Shown here in pieces: positions 40,852 through 52,367 of a stretch of 64,000 nt of DNA. A program made the translations under genes and the position numbers. Numbering within the stretch: the stretch's first letter is position 1; each line of letters opens with the position of its first letter. Where the stretch lies: the NCBI GenBank assembly GCA_030248135.1, contig JASANC010005099.1:26436-90435 (forward strand). The letters run 5' to 3'. Below the pieces are notes generated by a model. That model ran no database searches. It was not told where the DNA came from and saw only the letters and a list, made by a program, of their open reading frames with translations. The DNA is from Theristus sp. LFF4_11. Lineage: Eukaryota; Nematoda; Chromadorea; Monhysterida; Xyalidae.

Positions 40852-41294
40852 CATAGTTGTTCCAGAGCCGAGGGGTTGGGGGGGGGGGCGATATAGATAG
40901 CTATAGCAAATTTTCCAGATAGATAGCTGGAAAATTTTGGGGGGGGGCGCGGGGGGCATGTGACTTTGGGGGGGGGGCGGTCAAAATTTTAAAATTTGAT
41001 AGATAGATAGCTAAAACGCTGAAAAGCTATAAAAACAGCAAAATAATGCTAAAAATACACTAAAAATTAAGTATAAGTGCGTATTTTACCTCAAATTAGC
41101 GAAATTTTCAAGAATTACGAGCAAAAACGGTCAATTTTGGTCAAAAATTGACTCATTTTATGTCTTCGAAGACAAAAATTTTCAGATAGATAGCTGGCTG
41201 AGAAATTTTTTCAGATAGATAATAGCTGAGCCGAAAAAACCTGTCTGATAGAGATAGATTCGAAAAGTTTTGGGGGGGGGGCGCCCCAGAACAA
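40852..41294 (+). mobile_element. GATA-rich hAT-like MITE copy
   Basis: It starts CATAGTTGTTCC and has the full TAGATAGATAGCT-type interior in the orientation opposite to 24162-24604. The right end reads AGAACAAC, without the final TATG. No clear duplication is visible. Confidence 0.65.
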
Positions 41295-41691
41295 CAGCCT
41301 CAGAACAACTCAAAATGTTAATGTTTTCAATACGTTTCCAAGATCCAGACACAAGTGTAACTAAGTGTCTTGGCCTTTGGTGGAGGCCGGAGGGGGACCG
41401 GCCGGGCCGATTCAGACTAAGCTACAGCAATCAGGATTTTTTTGAACATAACCGATATTGATATAAAGGATTTTTGACATAATGATTTATTTTCTGAAGA
41501 GAAACAACTAAGAACAACTTACACGTCAAAATTGCACTGTTTTACTGTTGAAAACGCAATTTTCCCTCTATGAAATGGCCCAAATTTCAATACAACACAA
41601 TTTGCGCTCTTCACCACATTTTTCTAAAAATGGTCTAGCTGAACTCAGCTCGAAGAGATGCTTCGAACAAACCTAATTTGTAAAAATTTCA

Positions 41692-42018
41692 TTAGAAAAA
41701 CATCGGATTCCCCCTACACGAACCAGGACACTTGTTGCATGATGCACAGCACATTATTGGGAAAGCAAATATAATTAAAAAAAGTAAACAACTAATAATA
41801 ACAGTACAAAACCAACTTGCTCCTAAACAGCGCTGGCAAAACGGCATGAACAGGAACGTGTCTCCGAACATTTGTACGAGCCAATCCAAAACGATTTGTT
41901 GTTTTCGAATGTCTTTGGTATCAGAACTTTCTTCAACGCTGCAGTTGCTGCTGACGCCAAAGATTCGTGCAAGAATTGGCCAGTACAGTCGACAAAACCC
42001 ATTTTCGTCCACGTCCAT
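41692..42018 (-). CDS. Membrane protein C-terminal exon, possibly truncated by a MITE
   Basis: I do not recognise the family. From ATG 42018 the frame encodes 108 residues. A lumenal-looking part has a glycosylation sequon (SNCSVEES), followed by one strong membrane helix (WFCTVIISCLLFLIIFAF) and a short Cys-rich tail (CCASCNKCPGSC). The frame stays open upstream, with more hydrophobic residues (VLLLN), right to the edge of a family F insertion at 42069. The called ATG may therefore be internal and the true 5' part lost or displaced. It may be a pseudogene; no partner exon was found. Confidence 0.4.
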   Translation of the reverse strand: MDVDENGFCRLYWPILARIFGVSSNCSVEESSDTKDIRKQQIVLDWLVQMFGDTFLFMPFCQRCLGASWFCTVIISCLLFLIIFAFPIMCCASCNKCPGSCRGNPMFF

Positions 42019-42484
42019 AGTGTTAAGCAGCAGCACAGAAAAAGAGTCCAGGCAAGCCAAGCCTAGTGTAGGGTTGTTAAAAAAACAAAAATCGTCATTT
42101 TTGTTTCGTTTTTTTTAATTTTTTTTAAATTTCAAAAATCAAAGTTGTGCTAAATGAATCAGGGAGTTCGAAGAACCACATATGATATGCGCCTCCGGAA
42201 TGATGACTCCCGTATGGCGGAACTTTGGAGATTTTGTTTTGGTGACCTCAATTACCCTTTTTCCAAACCGTTACCATGCCTCTTCTAGTGTTTTGACCCC
42301 TAAAACGTCACTAAATGTCCCCAGCCCTGAGCCCAAGTGAAAATACACATACCGGCTTGAAATTCGATCAATTCTGATGATGTGTCGCGACGGCAGGACA
42401 CGAAACAGCAACCAGACAACGTAACGCTTGCAAACGGAGCAGCTCAGACGCTCAAATTTAGATTGCGAGGCGAATCGTCACCTG

Positions 42485-43992
42485 TAGGGATGGAGCCGGT
42501 TCCGGTCCGGATTCCGGATTCCGGCGCCTAAAATTGGATCCGGATCCGGTCCGGATTCCGGCGCAATTTTGCCGGATCCGGCCGGAATGGCCGAGACCCG
42601 CGAATTAACCAGTTGATTCCTCTGTTTCAGAGCTGTTCAATGGTTTGACAAATTTGTTTCGGTGCTTTGTTGGTTTTGTTGTTGTGCATTTGACATGTGA
42701 TCAGTGAGCGTTTCTTTAGTTTCTGTTCAATGGTAAATGGTTCACTGCTTTTGTCTTGAGTGGTAAACTTATGTGCAGCATCGTCCACTTTAAAAAACGT
42801 GGCTGCCAGCTTTTGGCCGACGTTGTTGATGAACAATAGCAGGTTTTTTTTGAAATCAGCCATCTTCGTTGGTCATATTCAGTTAGCTGTCAAACAGTTG
42901 CTTTTTTGTAAGCCCCAGAACACCAGCGATTTTGACGACGTGTGTTACCGTGAGTGTGCGGGGGGTGCCGTGACCCCGTGATCCCCTAAAACTCGATAAA
43001 CCCCCCCCAACGACGAATCCACGAGACGATGAATCCATTTCAATGGTGGGTGCCCGCCGTTTGCGCACTGAAGCAGCGCATCGAACAAGTCGATGCGAGT
43101 AACACTGGTACGACGAAAGAAACGCTGCTGACCAGCATCGACACACAATTCCGTGCGCTTTTCCACAACGAATCCTACATCATGGCCACGTACGTTGATC
43201 CGCGATTCAAGAATACTGCAGTCGTCTTCGAAAATGAAGGCGCAATTCGTTGTGAACTACTTCACAATGCAAAGAAAATCTTGAGACGCCCACAAACTGC
43301 GACGATACATCCAAGATCGCGAACAACGACGATGACGAAAGTGAACGCGAGCCCGAACCAAAAAAAGAAATCGACTGGTCTCTACGGAGGCATCGAGTTT
43401 CATGCTGCGCGACCGCGCAACCCGTCAGGCGAATCCAGTCTCGAAGACGAACTGCGCGGCGAAATGAATAAGTACGAGTCGGATGATTTTATCGACGAAC
43501 CGGACAAAAGTGATCTAATGCTAGACTTTTGGCGGCTGAACTCGTCTAAATACCCCAAACTATCGACAATCGCGCGCAGATACCTGGCACCGCTACCAAC
43601 AAGCGTGGCAAGCAACGAATGTTCTCTGAAGCCAGGCAGGTGTTTGTGTACAGCCGATCTCGTCTGTCAACTCAGAACGCCGAAAAGGTCATGTTTCTGA
43701 ATGGAGTGTTGCCAGCACTTGATTATCCCTTGCGATGTGAATTTTGTCAATTGTTGTTGTTGTAATTTTTGGTTGGATCACGTGCTGTGTCTTGCTGACT
43801 TTGTTTCTGTGTCTGTGCTGTTTTATGCTGAAAATGTGATGAAGAAGCGACGAAATGTGCGTAGATGTTTTTTAGACATAAAAAGGCCATTCCGGTCCGG
43901 ATTCCGGCAATTTTTGCCGGATCCGGCCCGGCCGGAATGGGCTTTTGCCGGATCCGGCCCGGATTCCGGCAAATTTGCCGGATCCATCCCTA
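42485..43992 (+). mobile_element. Element G: 1.5-kb hAT transposon remnant, 8-bp duplication
   Basis: The ends are TAGGGATGGAGCCGG and CCGGATCCATCCCTA, followed inward by many GGATCCGG/CCGGATTCC subterminal repeats. GTCACCTG flanks both sides (42477-42484 and 43993-44000). The interior holds pieces of a hAT transposase, making this the only hAT element in the window with recognisable coding relics. Confidence 0.88.
43029..43740 (+). pseudogene. Decayed hAT transposase (C-terminal part)
   Basis: hAT transposases cut and paste elements flanked by 8-bp duplications. An ATG-initiated frame (43029-43700) ends with a typical dimerisation segment: DFWRLNSSKYPKLSTIARRY, then LAPLPTSVASNE. Just after this, near 43630, the conserved continuation (QVFVYSRSRLSTQNAEK, then VMFLN) moves to the next frame, so the gene is frameshifted. 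Upstream, 42870-42960 encodes GHIQLAVKQLL, resembling the hAT core His motif, in a separate frame. The BED-finger N-terminus is not found. It is non-functional as it stands. Confidence 0.72.
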
Positions 43993-44184
43993 GTCACCTG
44001 CATCGGAAATGGTAAGCCAACCTTTGATACGCTCAAAAACTTCATCGCAGATGTTGTTGAAGCCTGAAATCAGTCGGTAAAACGGTCCAAAATCGACTGC
44101 TAAAGGTTTTACGACGAGGTATAATAATCAAAGAAAATTTTTGTTGTACTTTCGAAAAATTGTGCCAAAATTAAGGTTTTCAAG

Positions 44185-44639
44185 AGCCGCAACCAGTACC
44201 GTGGGCCCAAAATTTTCGAAGGGGGGGGTATGGTGCCGTGGGGGGGGGGGGACGGTTGGCCTGTCGTACTAAATCAAACCACTGATGTTGGCAGACGTTG
44301 CCTAAACTAGCCCAAACCAAAACCCAACCCTAAAGCCTAATTCAACGCTAAACATTATCCTGACCTAATCCTAACCTAAGCCAAGCCTTTTCAAGAAGGA
44401 AGATGTCAGAACAATTGCGTTTTGAACAAGTTCTTGTTGGGGCCGGAGCGTGTGCACGCGCGCTAGTGGATCATGAGCATGAGCATGCCGATGCCGTGCG
44501 CGTGCGCTTTAGTAATGAAGCTTTAGGTTATGGACTCTATAGACAGAAAATCATGATTTTCGAAAAAAAATTTATGGTGTGCAGAAAATTTGGGGGGGGG
44601 GTCCAGTACCGTGGGCGAGGGGGGCGGGGGGGTACACCC
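44185..44639. repeat. Mosaic of Q/P-type and telomere-like repeats
   Basis: CAGTACCGTGGGCCC begins a Q fragment near 44198. Positions 44313-44530 are a family I copy, complementary to 900-1110, with CCTAATCCTAACC tracts. A P fragment starts near 44604. No gene is recognised. Confidence 0.5.
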
Positions 44640-45340
44640 TAGGGTTGTTAAAAAAAACAAAAATCGTCATTTTTGTTAAAAAAATTTTTTTTTTTAATTT
44701 CAAAAATCAAAGTTGTGCTAAATCAATCAGGGAGTCCGAAGAACCACATATGATATGCAAGCGCCTCCCGAATGACTCCCGTATGGCGGAACTTTGCAGA
44801 TTTTGTTTTGGTGACCTCAATTACCCCTTTTCCAAACCGTCACCATGCCTCTTCTTGTGTTTTGACCTCCAAAACGTCACTAATTGTCCCCAGCTAAACT
44901 AATGCTAAAGTAAAGACAAACATACCGCCTTGAAATTCGATCAATTCTTCTGATGGTGTCGCGACGACACGACACGAAGCAGCAAGCAACCAGACAACGT
45001 AGCGCTTGCAAACGGAGCAGCGAGCACAATCGGACGCTCTGCGAGGCGAATCGTCACCTTATCTGCATCGGAAATGGTAGGCCAAGCTTTGGGACGCTCA
45101 AAAACTTCATCGCAGATGTTGTCGTAGCCTAAAATCAGTCGGTAAAACGGCCCAAAATCGACTGCTAAAGGTTTTACGAGGTATAATCAAAGAAAATTTT
45201 TGTTGAACTTTCGAAAAATTGTGCCAAAATTGAGGTTTTCAGAGCATATTAGAGGAAAATTTTTCGAATTTTTTTTAATCGGCATTTTTGTTTTTTTTAT
45301 CACTTTTTTAAAAAAAATTCATTTTTGTTTAACAACCCTA
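44640..45340 (+). mobile_element. Complete family F MITE
   Basis: It has both termini (TAGGGTTGTT and AACAACCCTA) and is about 701 bp long. The flanks GTACACCC and GTGGGGGG do not match, so one side has been rearranged since insertion. Confidence 0.78.
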
Positions 45341-45358
45341 GTGGGGGGGGGGTCCACC

Positions 45359-46096
45359 TAGAGATGTCAAGAAAAAAAAATTTCTATTTTTTTTCTTTAA
45401 AAAAAAAATTTTAATTTTTTTTTTAAATGAAAGTTGTTCAGAATTTTTCAGGGAGTCCGAATATCACTATCTGAGGAGCCACCGACTTACCATATGACCC
45501 CCACTCATATGGGAGGAGGGTGAAAATTTCAGACTTGGTTTCGGCGACCCCATTTTCCCACCGACGACATCACGTCTCGTGTTTTGCCTCTCAATTCACC
45601 TCAAATAACATGGAAACAAGTTCCACAACAAACCGGTGTGATCATGCTGACGACACGAGGCGAAACAGCAACGAGCAACCAACGAAGTTACGCTTGCAGT
45701 GGCAGACAGTGCAATTTCCACCTTTCGAGATCCTGAAAAACGATGCGTAAATGTGAGTTCTCTGCTTCTATCTCACCTTAGCGACATCGGAATTTGTTGA
45801 ACTAGCCTTTGCGACGCTCAAGTACTTCAATGCGCGAGTCGATCATCACTCACCAAGGCTGAAAACAGTCGATAAATCAATCCAGAATACCACCTGCAGC
45901 GTTGAAGACTAAGTGACAAGGTAAAGTCAAAGAAAATTTTTGTTGAACTTTCGAAAAATTATGCCAAAAACGGCATTTTCAGGGCACATTAAAGAAAAAA
46001 TTTCAAAAATTTTTAATAAAAAAAAAATGCTCATTTTTTTTACTTTTTTTCAAAAAAAAATTTAAAAAAAATTTTTTTTTGACCCTTACATCTCTA
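45359..46096 (+). mobile_element. Element N: 738-bp hAT-like MITE with 8-bp duplication
   Basis: The ends are TAGAGATGTCAAG and (complement) TAGAGATGTAAGGG. GGTCCACC flanks both sides (45351-45358 and 46097-46104), and the uninterrupted site is at about 50675-50685. A partial copy lies at 2272-2986. The copies share an open frame of about 76 codons, but it lacks an ATG start and is not called as a gene. Confidence 0.85.
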
Positions 46097-46616
46097 GGTC
46101 CACCCCCCCCCCCTCAGCCGAAAATCCTGCCCGTGCACGGGCAGATACCCGTGTACCCCCCTCCCCCCCTTTACCTCGACGCGGGTACTAGACTCCCCCC
46201 ACCCCCCTCCGCGAGAAAACACGGGATCGCACCCCCCCTCACGGTGGTCAATCTCATCTCATTTTTTTCCAAAAATAGCGTAATTTTTGCATTTTTCTTG
46301 ACGTTTGTGTCTGTCCCTGCATAGATTTTGTTGTTTCTGACCAAACAAGCAGCTTGTTTGCACAAAATATTCTGTATTTTACAAGAATTTCTGTCATTTA
46401 TCCTCAACTCCAACAGAGAACCAAATCAGTCTTCATATTTTTATTTTGCGTTTTCGTGTTCTCCTTTTTTTGCTGAGCTGACAGTTTCGCGCATTTTCAC
46501 CGTCTTGGAGCTTTATTCTTCTGGAAAATAGTTCAGAAAATAAAAAAAACATATGGATATTGTTTTGCTTTTTCAGAATCAGATTACGATTACCAAAACC
46601 AACCAAGTGTCGCAAG

Positions 46617-47331
46617 TAGGGTTGTTAAAAAAAACAAAAATCGTCATTTTTGTTTTTTTTTAAATTTTTTTTTTAAATTTCAAAAATCAAAGTTGTGCTA
46701 AATCAATCAGGGAGTCCGAAGAACCACATATGATATGCAAGCGCCTCCCGAATGACTCCCATATGACGGAACTTTGCAGATTTTGTTTTGGTGACCTCAA
46801 TTACCCCTTTTCCAAACCGTCACCATGCCTCTTCTTGTGTTTTGACCTCCAAAACGTCACTAATTGTCCCCAGCTAAACTAATGCTAAAGTGAAGACAAA
46901 CATACCGCCTTGAAATTCGATCAATTCTTCTGATGGTGTCGCGACGACACGACACGAAGCAGCAAGCAACCAGACAACGTAGCGCTTGCAAACGGAGCAG
47001 CGAGCACAATCGGACGCTCTGCGAGGCGAATCGTCACCTTATCTGCATCGGAAATGGTAGGCCAAGCTTTGGGACGCTCAAAAACTTCATCGCAGATGTT
47101 GTCGTAGCCTAAAATCAGTCGGTAAAACGGCCCAAAATCGACTGCTAAAGATTTTACGAGGTATAATCAAAGAAAATTTTTGTTGAACTTTCGAAAAATT
47201 TTGCCAAAATTGAGGTTTTCAGAGCATATTAGAGGAAAATTTTTCGAATTTAAAAAAAAAATCGGCATTTTTGTTTTTTTTTAATCACTTTTTTGTTTAA
47301 AAAAAAAATTCATTTTTGTTTAACAACCCTA
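46617..47331 (+). mobile_element. Complete family F MITE with 8-bp duplication
   Basis: It is 715 bp long with ends TAGGGTTGTTAAA and TTTAACAACCCTA. GTCGCAAG flanks both sides (46609-46616 and 47332-47339). The empty site GTGTCGCAAGTCGTCG is present in the duplicate segment near 51183. Confidence 0.9.
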
Positions 47332-47519
47332 GTCGCAAGTCGTCGTCGTCTCTGCTGAATCATCCACAATATAAATGTCTGTTGTTTTTATTTTTATAAT
47401 TCCCGCGAAAAACCTGCGGTATAAATGTTTCAGACATCAGAGAAATTGAGAGAAACGAAGAAAAATGAAAAACAAATCAGAAACAAATTGAATTGAATGC
47501 TAAAACAGCTGAAAATTTC

Positions 47520-47655
47520 AATTGGTACCGGATCGACCGAGTACTGGATTGACCAGGTACCGGATTGACCGCCCCAGAATATTTGCTGGTACCGGATCGA
47601 CCGGTACCTGACCGACGGGTACCCGATCGACCGTACCGGATCAACCGCATGCCGC
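47520..47655. repeat. Minisatellite of a roughly 15-bp unit
   Basis: Imperfect tandem units resemble GGTACCGGATCGACC. The same array is duplicated at about 51375-51505 in the second copy of the segmental duplication. The open frames across it repeat Arg-Ser-Gly-Thr-like residues and are not genes. Confidence 0.65.
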
Positions 47656-47813
47656 ACCCCCGTGGCCCCAATACCGTGGGCCCAAAAAAATTTTCGAGGG
47701 GGGTATGGTGCGGGGTGCCGACCAAAAATTTTGGGGGGTCCAACGCAACCTATGGTATCGTGGGACCCCCCATGGGACCCCCATTTTTTCAAAATTTTCT
47801 GGGGGCGGTGCTA

Positions 47814-48516
47814 GGGTTGTTAAACAAAAATGAAATTTTTTTTTTTTAAAGTGATTAAAAAAAGCAAAAATGCCGATTTTTTTTTTTAAAATTCGAAAAT
47901 TTTTTCTCTAATATGCTCTAAAAACCTCAATTTTGGCAAAATTTTTCGAAAGTTCAACAAAAATTTTCTTTGATTATACCTCGTAAAACCTTTAGCAGTC
48001 GATTTTGGGCCGTTTTACCGACCGGTGGGGGGGGTCACGCGACACCCACCCCCCAAAACCTGACACTGGACCATCCACAGCCCCCCCCCTCGAAATTTGC
48101 TGGACACCCCCCCCCCCCACCCCCCCCTAGATGGACCTAAGTAACAGTGACACCCTCCAAAAATTTTCTCGGACCACCCAAAAATCATGAATTTTTGCTC
48201 AAAAATCATGATTTTTTGTCTTTAAAGTCTATAATATAAGCTAAATATATGATAACTTGACATTCTTCATTGTAATTTCAAAGATTTTGCAGCAAAATTT
48301 AGCGTTTTTCTTTCAAAATTTAAGCGAAAAAATCTCATGGGTGGGGTGGCCCCCCCAGAAAATTTTCTACAATAGTGCACCCCCCCCATGGCCCACGCCT
48401 GGGGGGGTGTCACTGTACCATGACTGACACCCCCCCCACTGAAAAATTTTCGGCACCCCCCCCCCACGTGACGACACCCCCGCCCCTCGAAAATTTGCTT
48501 TCGCCTTCGGTACTGC
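47814..48516 (-). mobile_element. F fragment followed by truncated O-type element
   Basis: Positions 47814-48025 are the first 210 bases of a reversed F copy that breaks off inside CGTTTTACCGAC. Positions 48026-48516 match family O in reverse, ending CGGTACTG, without a left terminus. Confidence 0.6.
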
Positions 48517-48524
48517 CCCACACC

Positions 48525-49568
48525 TAGGGTTAGGGGCTTTGAAAAAAATTTTTTTTTTATTTTTTTTCGTTTTTTTTTAAATTTGGATTTTTTTTTTCAA
48601 ACTTAAAAAAAAAATTTGAAAAATTTTTCTTCTACTTTGCTCTGAAAATTCGATTTATGGCATAATTTTTTGAAAGTTCAAACCAAATTTTCTTCCCAAC
48701 TTCTTTGTGTGCTTAGGTACATGTCATTATTTGGTCATTTTGACCGACGTACTCCATGTTTTTCGATTTGGATGACTTCTAGAGTCAATTTTTAGCGTTG
48801 AAATGACTTAACTGAATTGAAATATCGTTTCAGAAATCGTTTTCTTGCAACTTAGAACATGTTTTTTCAGTCGGTGGTAGGCCATGAGATGAACATGATA
48901 TTTTGTTGATTGGCGTATGTTATAGGTCTACAATGGAGTTGTGCGATATATTGTTAAACAATTGGAGCGGAGATGTTGGTTAATACCACATCACACGACC
49001 GTTTTTCAGATACCCGATAACATGGCCACATGTTAAAACTTGCGTGCTGAGCTAAACTAACGTGTTAAACTTGCGTCTGTCAGTTGCCCGCAACGTGATC
49101 GCGAAATCATGGTACGTGTTTTCGATACGATGATTTGAAGAGTGGGCTCTCGCCATGTGGCAGATAGCATAGCTGGTTGAACCTGAAAGTAAGTGTCTTG
49201 GGGGGGGGGGCGACCGGGTCGACAGGGGTTGCCGACTTAGCTACAGCAAACAGGAATTTTTGAACACAGTCAAATTTTGGTAATTTTCTAAAGAGGAACA
49301 ACTAAGAACGGTTCAATATTCAAGTACACGTCGAAAATTGTCCTGTTTTACTGTTGAATTGAAAATGCAACTTTCCCTCTATGAAATGGACATAATTTCA
49401 ATAAAACACGATTTTCGCTCTTATAGTTTTCCGGATCGTTCTGAAAATAGTCTAGATGAACTCAGCTCGACGAGACGCTTCGAACAAACCTAACTTGTAA
49501 AAAAAAAATTTTTTTTTTAATTTTTTTTTAATTTAAAAAAAAATCCAGATTTTTTTCCCCTAACCCTA
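48525..49568 (+). mobile_element. Complete family K MITE with 8-bp duplication
   Basis: The ends are TAGGGTTAGGGGC and CCCCTAACCCTA. CCCACACC flanks both sides (48517-48524 and 49569-49576). The matching empty junction (GGTACTGCCCCACACCCCC) is present near 62376-62394. At 1044 bp it has no recognisable protein. Diverged copies lie at 4560-5643 and 39305-41690. Confidence 0.87.
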
Positions 49569-49705
49569 CCCACACCCCCTATGAAATTTTGTCTGGCGGA
49601 GACCCCCCCCCAAAATTTTCCGTACACCCTAAATTTTTTTTCGAAAATCATGATTTTTTGTCTATAAAGTCCATAATATAAGCTGAATATATGATAACTT
49701 GACCA

Positions 49706-50284
49706 CAGTACCGAAGGCGAAAGCAAATTTTCGAGGGGGGGGGGGGGTGTCGTCACGTGGGGGGGGGGGTGCCGAAAATTTTTCAGTGGGGGGTGTCAGT
49801 CATGGTACAGTGACACCCCCCCAGGCGTGGGCCATGGGGGGGGGGTGCACTATTGTAGAAAATTTTCTGGGGGGGGGTGCACACCCCCCACCCCACCCAT
49901 GATATTTTTTCGCTTAAATTTTGAAGGAAAAACGCTAAATTTTGCTGCAAAATCTTTGAAATTACAATGAAGAATGTCAAGTTATCATATATTTAGCTTA
50001 TATTATAGACTTTAAAGACAAAAAATCATGATTTTTGAGCAAAAATTCATGATTTTTGGGTGGTCCGAGAAAATTTTTGGGGGGTGTCACTGTTACTTAG
50101 GTCCATCTAGGGGGGGGGTGGGGGGTGTCCAGCAAATTTCGAGGGGGTGAGGGTGTGGATGGTCCAGTGTCAGGTTTTGGGGGGTGGGTGTCGCGGGACC
50201 CCCCCCACCCCCCCCACGCGGTGGTCTCGGGTGCTCTGGGGGGTGTACCCCCCCCCCCCCACCCCCCCCTCGTCTTCGGTACTG
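49706..50284 (+). mobile_element. Complete family O MITE with 8-bp duplication
   Basis: The ends are CAGTACCGAAGGCGA and (complement) CAGTACCGAAGACGA. CTTGACCA flanks both sides (49698-49705 and 50285-50292). The 579-bp element contains several G/C runs of eight or more. It sits inside another repeat whose sequence continues on both sides. Confidence 0.87.
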
Positions 50285-50472
50285 CTTGACCATCTTCATT
50301 GTAGTTTCAACGATTTTGCAGCAAAATTTAGCGTTTTTCCTTCAAAATTTAAGCGAAAAATTATCATGGGGGGTGAAGGGGGGTGGACCCCCCCACAGAA
50401 AATTTTGAAAAAACGCACCCCCCCCCATGGGACCCCCATGGGGGGGTCTCACGTTACCATAGGTTGTTGGAC

Positions 50473-51860
50473 CCCAAAATCGACTGCTAAAGGTTTTACG
50501 AGGTATAATCAAAGAAAATTTTTGTTGAACTTTCGAAAAATTGTGCCAAAATTGAGGTTTTCAGAGCATATTAGAGGAAAATTTTTCGAATTTTTTTTAA
50601 TCGGCATTTTTGTTTTTTTTTATCACTTTAAAAAAAAATTCATTTTTGTTTAACAACCCTAGTGGGGGGGGGGGTCCACCCCCCCCCTCAGCCGAAAATC
50701 CTGCCCGTGCACGGGCAGATACCCGTGTACCCCCTCCCCCCCTTTACCTCGACGCGGGTACTAGACTCCCCCCACCCCCCTCCGCGAGAAAACACGGGAT
50801 CGCACCCCCCCCCCCCGGTGGTCAATCTCATCTCATTTTTTTCCAAAAATAGCGTAATTTTTGCATTTTTCTTGACGTTTGTGTCTGTCCCTGCATAGAT
50901 TTTGTTGTTTCTGACCAAACAAGCAGCTTGTTTGCACAAAATATTCTGTATTTTACAAGAATTTCTGTCATTTATCCTCAACTCCAACAGAGAACCAAAT
51001 CAGTCTTCATATTTTTATTTTGCGTTTTCGTGTTCTCCTTTTTTTTGCTGAGCTGACAGTTTCGCGCATTTTCACCGTCTTGGAGCTTTATTCTTCTGGA
51101 AAATAGTTCAGAAAATAAAAAAAACATATGGATATTGTTTTGCTTTTTCAGAATCAGATTACGATTACCAAAACCAACCAAGTGTCGCAAGTCGTCGTCG
51201 TCTCTGCTGAATCATCCACAATATAAATGTCTGTTGTTTTTATTTTCATAATTCCCGCGAAAAACCTGCGGTATAAATGTTTCAGACATCAGAGAAATTG
51301 AGAGAAACGAAGAAAAATGAAAAACAAATCAGAAACAAGTTGAATTGAATGCTAAAACAGCTGAAAATTTCAATTGGTACCGGATAGACCGAGTACTGGA
51401 TTGACCAGGTACCGGATTGACCGCCCCAGAATATTTGCTGGTACCGGATCGACCGGTACCTGACCGACGGGTACCCGATCGACCGTACCGGATCAACCGC
51501 ATGCCGCACCCCCGTGGCCCCAGTACCGTGGGCCCAAAAAAATTTTCGAGGGGGGTATGGTGCCGACCAAAAATTTAGGGGGGTCCAACCTATGGTACCG
51601 TGGGACCCCCCATGGGACCCCCATTTTTTCAAAATTTTCTGGGGGGCGGTGCTAGGGTTGTTAAACAAAAATGAAAATTTTTTTTTTTTAAAAAGTGATT
51701 AAAAAAAAGCAAAAATGCCGATTTTTTTTTAATTCAAAAATTTTTCCTCTAATATGCTCTAAAAACCTCAATTTTGGCAAATTTTTTCGAAAGTTCAACA
51801 AAAATTTTCTTTGATTATACCTCGTAAAACCTTTAGCAGTTGATTTTGGGCCGTTTTACC
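50473..51860. repeat. Segmental duplication, copy 2 (empty sites)
   Basis: This matches 45150-48025 without elements N and F. The left border lies within F sequence, preceded by Q-type sequence at 50293-50472. The right part runs into a complete F element. Confidence 0.8.
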
Positions 51861-52367
51861 GACTGATTTTAGGCTACGACAACATCTGCGATGAAGTTTT
51901 TGAGCGTCCCAAAGCTTGGCCTACCATTTCCGATGCAGATAAGGTGACGATTCGCCTCGCAGAGCGTCCGATTGTGCTCGCTGCTCCGTTTGCAAGCGCT
52001 ACGTTGTCTGGTTGCTTGCTGCTTCGTGTCGTGTCGTCGCGACACCATCAGAAGAATTGATCGAATTTCAAGGCGGTATGTTTGTCTTCACTTTAGCATT
52101 AGTTTAGCTGGGGACAATTAGTGACGTTTTGGAGGTCAAAACACAAGAAGAGGCATGGTGACGGTTTGGAAAAGGGGTAATTGAGGTCACCAAAACAAAA
52201 TCTGCAAAGTTCCGCCATACGGGAGTCATTCGGGAGGCGCTTGCATATCATATGTGGTTCTTCGGACTCCCTGATTGATTTAGCACAACTTTGATTTTTG
52301 AAATTTTTAAAAAAAAATTAAAAAAAAACAAAAATGACGATTTTTGTTTTTGTTTTTAACAACCCTA
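51653..52367 (-). mobile_element. Complete family F MITE with 8-bp duplication
   Basis: A 715-bp F copy in reverse. GGCGGTGC flanks both sides (51645-51652 and 52368-52375). This is the same insertion that borders copy 1 at 47814, so it predates the duplication. Confidence 0.88.

Larger units (their letters stand above)
39305..41690. mobile_element. Old family K copy interrupted by other elements
   Basis: Positions 39310-39565 and 40337-40390 match the left part of family K, and 41380-41690 its right part, all diverged from the 48525-49568 copy. Between them sit element M (39566-40328), unique sequence (40390-40850) and a GATA-rich element (40852-41294). Part of 40399-40450 resembles 22070-22115 (CAGCTGATTGGTTG and GATGCATGCTTT). 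Confidence 0.55.
42069..44184 (+). mobile_element. Family F copy split by hAT element G
   Basis: F sequence runs 42069-42484 and resumes at 43993, continuing to about 44184 (GGTTTTCAAGAG), where it is cut by Q-type sequence. Its left end TAGGGTTGTT is intact. Its right terminus is missing, so no pair of flanks can be compared. Confidence 0.75.
45150..48025. repeat. Segmental duplication, copy 1 (with two later insertions)
   Basis: Without N (45359-46096) and F (46617-47331), this segment matches 50473-51860 nearly base for base, including family H sequence, a minisatellite and F ends on both sides. One duplication at each insertion is retained here, and the empty sites survive in copy 2. Confidence 0.8.

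Noticed and set aside
42627..42863. Minus-strand Lys-rich frame in element G
   Set aside because: Antisense to the region that, on the plus strand, leads into hAT transposase motifs.
47520..47655. CRISPR-like array
   Set aside because: Units are contiguous with no spacers and the genome is eukaryotic; it is a minisatellite.
50093..50408. Pro/Gly-rich frames through C and G runs (also near 3000, 62000-63900)
   Set aside because: Translations of homopolymer tracts in MITEs; run lengths vary between copies, so frames are not conserved.
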